Source: Alkaliphilus sp. NP8 (lineage in GTDB: Bacteria; Bacillota; Clostridia; Peptostreptococcales; Natronincolaceae). From it: a stretch of DNA of 64,000 nucleotides. The notes beneath the pieces were generated by a model. It had not been told where the DNA came from. It made no database searches and worked only from the letters and a program-made list of their open reading frames with translations. Both the position numbers and the translations under genes were made by a program. The stretch is taken from the NCBI GenBank assembly GCA_015978205.1, contig JADWMM010000030.1:29116-93115 (forward strand), read 5' to 3'. Positions 62,392 to 64,000 of this stretch are shown piece by piece; the first letter of the stretch is position 1; each line of letters starts with the position of its first letter.

Positions 62392-63939
62392 TTGAAAAAA
62401 TCCTCTTTTTTATATGGAACATTTTTATTAATAATAGTAAATTTTATAGTTAGATCTTTGGGATTTGTTTATAAGATTATTTTTTCAAGATTAGTCGGTT
62501 CAGAAGCTATTGGGTTATATCATATGGTGTTTCCTTTTTTAATGGTGATTATAACTATAACATCAGCAGGAATACCTTTAGCAGTATCTAGATTAGTAGC
62601 AAAAGAAAACTCTTTAAATAATAGAAAAGGAATATATAAGGTATTGACTATATCACTTTTTCTTGGTGGAAGTCTAGCTTTTATTTTATCAATATTAGTG
62701 TCTCTTAATCTAGAGTTTATTGTCAGTAAAATATTAAAAAACGATTCTATATATTATCCAGTTTTATTTTCAATTCCTGCAATAAGTTTTATTACATTTT
62801 CTAGTATTATAAGAGGCTTTTTTTATGGTTTAAAAGACATGAAACCACCAGCAAATGCACAAATATTAGAGCAAATAGGTCGTATAGCATTTGTATTAGG
62901 TTATATTTCATATAAAAACCCTACTGATCCCATATTATGTGCAACTATAGGAATTATAGGAATTTCAATAGGAGAATGCATAGGTTTAATATATTTAATA
63001 TTTAAATTTAATTTTAGAAAATTAAAATATACAAAACAATTTATAAAAATAAAATCAAATTCTTCTATTAAATTAATTACTAGTATTTTGTATATTTCAA
63101 TACCTATTACTACAAACAGGTTAGTGTCGTCTCTAATACAAACAACAAATTCAATTTTAATACCACAAAGATTAATTGTTTCTGGATATACTAGTTCACA
63201 AGCAATTCAAACATTTGGTAAAATAACAGGAATGGCTATGCCACTATTATTTTTACCTTTCACTGTTACATCGGCACTGGCAGTAAATATTATTCCAAAC
63301 ATCTCTGAAAAGATAGCAGTAAAGAAAATAGATGAGGTTAAAGCTCAATGCAATTTAGCAATAAAAATAACTTTAATAGTAGCCATTCCTATAACTATTA
63401 TGTATGCCTTATTAGGAAATCATATATCCATGCTTATTTATAACGATAGTGATGTAGGAAAATATTTATCTATAATAAGTTCCACAACTGTTTTCTTATG
63501 TATGCACAACACTTTATCTAGTATTTTACACGGTATGGGAAAGCAAGTTATGACTACAGTTAATTATTTATTAGGAATGTCTGTGCAGCTTTATTGCACA
63601 TATTTTTTAATTTCCAATCCTAGATATGGAATAAATGGATTTTTTATCGGGTTTATTATTTCATCAATTATTGTTTTTTCACTAGATATGATTACGGTAA
63701 AACGAGCTCTTAATATTAAAATTTCCATTTTAGAATCAGTAATAAAACCTTTAATATGTTCTTGCATAATGGCTTTAGTAATAATCTACACTTTCAAATC
63801 TCTTTCTTTAGTAATATTTAATGATATTATAGTAACAATAGTCTCACTATTATTAGGTGGTATAGTATATTTACTTATGTTATCAATAACTAAAACTCTA
63901 AATATAAAATCAATTGTACAAGAGATAAAAAACAGCTAA
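62392..63939 (+). CDS. spoVB: Stage V sporulation protein B / MATE-MurJ-like flippase
   Basis: The 515-residue membrane protein has about 14 helices and the SpoVB/polysaccharide transporter start KKSSFLYGTFLLIIVNFIVR with YHMVFPFLMVIITITSAGIP. SpoVB is needed for spore cortex synthesis and is thought to flip lipid-linked precursors. The TTG at 62392 lies 7-8 bases after GGAGG; the in-frame TTG at 62371 precedes that site. Complete within the window. Confidence 0.92.
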   Translation: MKKSSFLYGTFLLIIVNFIVRSLGFVYKIIFSRLVGSEAIGLYHMVFPFLMVIITITSAGIPLAVSRLVAKENSLNNRKGIYKVLTISLFLGGSLAFILSILVSLNLEFIVSKILKNDSIYYPVLFSIPAISFITFSSIIRGFFYGLKDMKPPANAQILEQIGRIAFVLGYISYKNPTDPILCATIGIIGISIGECIGLIYLIFKFNFRKLKYTKQFIKIKSNSSIKLITSILYISIPITTNRLVSSLIQTTNSILIPQRLIVSGYTSSQAIQTFGKITGMAMPLLFLPFTVTSALAVNIIPNISEKIAVKKIDEVKAQCNLAIKITLIVAIPITIMYALLGNHISMLIYNDSDVGKYLSIISSTTVFLCMHNTLSSILHGMGKQVMTTVNYLLGMSVQLYCTYFLISNPRYGINGFFIGFIISSIIVFSLDMITVKRALNIKISILESVIKPLICSCIMALVIIYTFKSLSLVIFNDIIVTIVSLLLGGIVYLLMLSITKTLNIKSIVQEIKNS

Positions 63940-64000
63940 CCTTTTAACATTAATAATCATATAAAAATATAGCAAAAGAGAGAATTATTATATATAATAA

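Overview
The window comes from a low-GC (about 30% by eye), spore-forming, Gram-positive anaerobe of the class Clostridia. Evidence for this is the AT-rich codon use, strong AGGAGG ribosome binding sites with frequent TTG and GTG starts, sporulation genes (yqfC, yqfD, spoIIP, gpr, spoVB), a HrcA/CIRCE heat-shock operon, a T-box leader, and a gene order close to the Bacillus/Clostridium yqfL-recO-era-phoH-yqfD-floA and hrcA-grpE-dnaK-dnaJ-prmA blocks. A Tissierellales- or Peptostreptococcales-like member is my guess; the sequence alone does not fix the genus.

Layout. 0-3.6 kb (minus strand): start of pyruvate phosphate dikinase, its regulator PpsR, a CcpN-like repressor, and glycyl-tRNA synthetase behind a T-box. 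A 116-bp cruciform-like repeat separates the T-box from glyS. 3.6-17.2 kb (minus): one long conserved run of DUF4342 protein, recO, yqzL, era, cdd, DUF3048 lipoprotein, a DgkA-PAP2 fusion, ybeY, pgpH, phoH, yqfD, yqfC, a YqfB-position protein, floA, nfeD, yqeY, rpsU. 17.3-29.4 kb (minus): hit, mtaB, rsmE, prmA, the dnaJ-dnaK-grpE-hrcA chaperone operon under CIRCE, hemW, lepA and a small membrane protein. 29.4-35 kb: spoIIP and gpr, rpsT on the plus strand, then holA and a ComEC membrane protein that lacks its metallo-beta-lactamase domain.

35-42 kb is the most accessory-looking part. It holds a lipoprotein metallo-beta-lactamase that could be the missing ComEC domain, a protein whose C-terminus resembles ferredoxin-dependent bilin reductases, two proteins I do not recognise, a DEAD-box helicase, and an ATPase with two duplicated P-loop halves. 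42-50 kb: tRNA-Leu(GAG), a peptide-binding lipoprotein, a lytic transglycosylase, coaE, polA, an ECF sigma factor with its zinc anti-sigma factor and a likely self-promoter, and tRNA-Leu(CAA). 50-64 kb: a CDF metal exporter, a LysR regulator, degV-degU-degS, an orphan CheW, several small unknown proteins (including a 46-residue Cys-rich peptide and a zinc-ribbon protein), a MarR regulator, a lipid kinase, a MocR regulator and spoVB.

The window is mostly housekeeping. There is no CRISPR array, insertion sequence, prophage or rRNA operon. The best leads for new biology are the bilin-reductase-like protein at 36.4-37.1 kb, the split ComEC, the 116-bp cruciform upstream of glyS, a divergent pair of unknown helical proteins near 57 kb that share a short motif, and hairpins that bury ribosome binding sites of yqzL and spoIIP.
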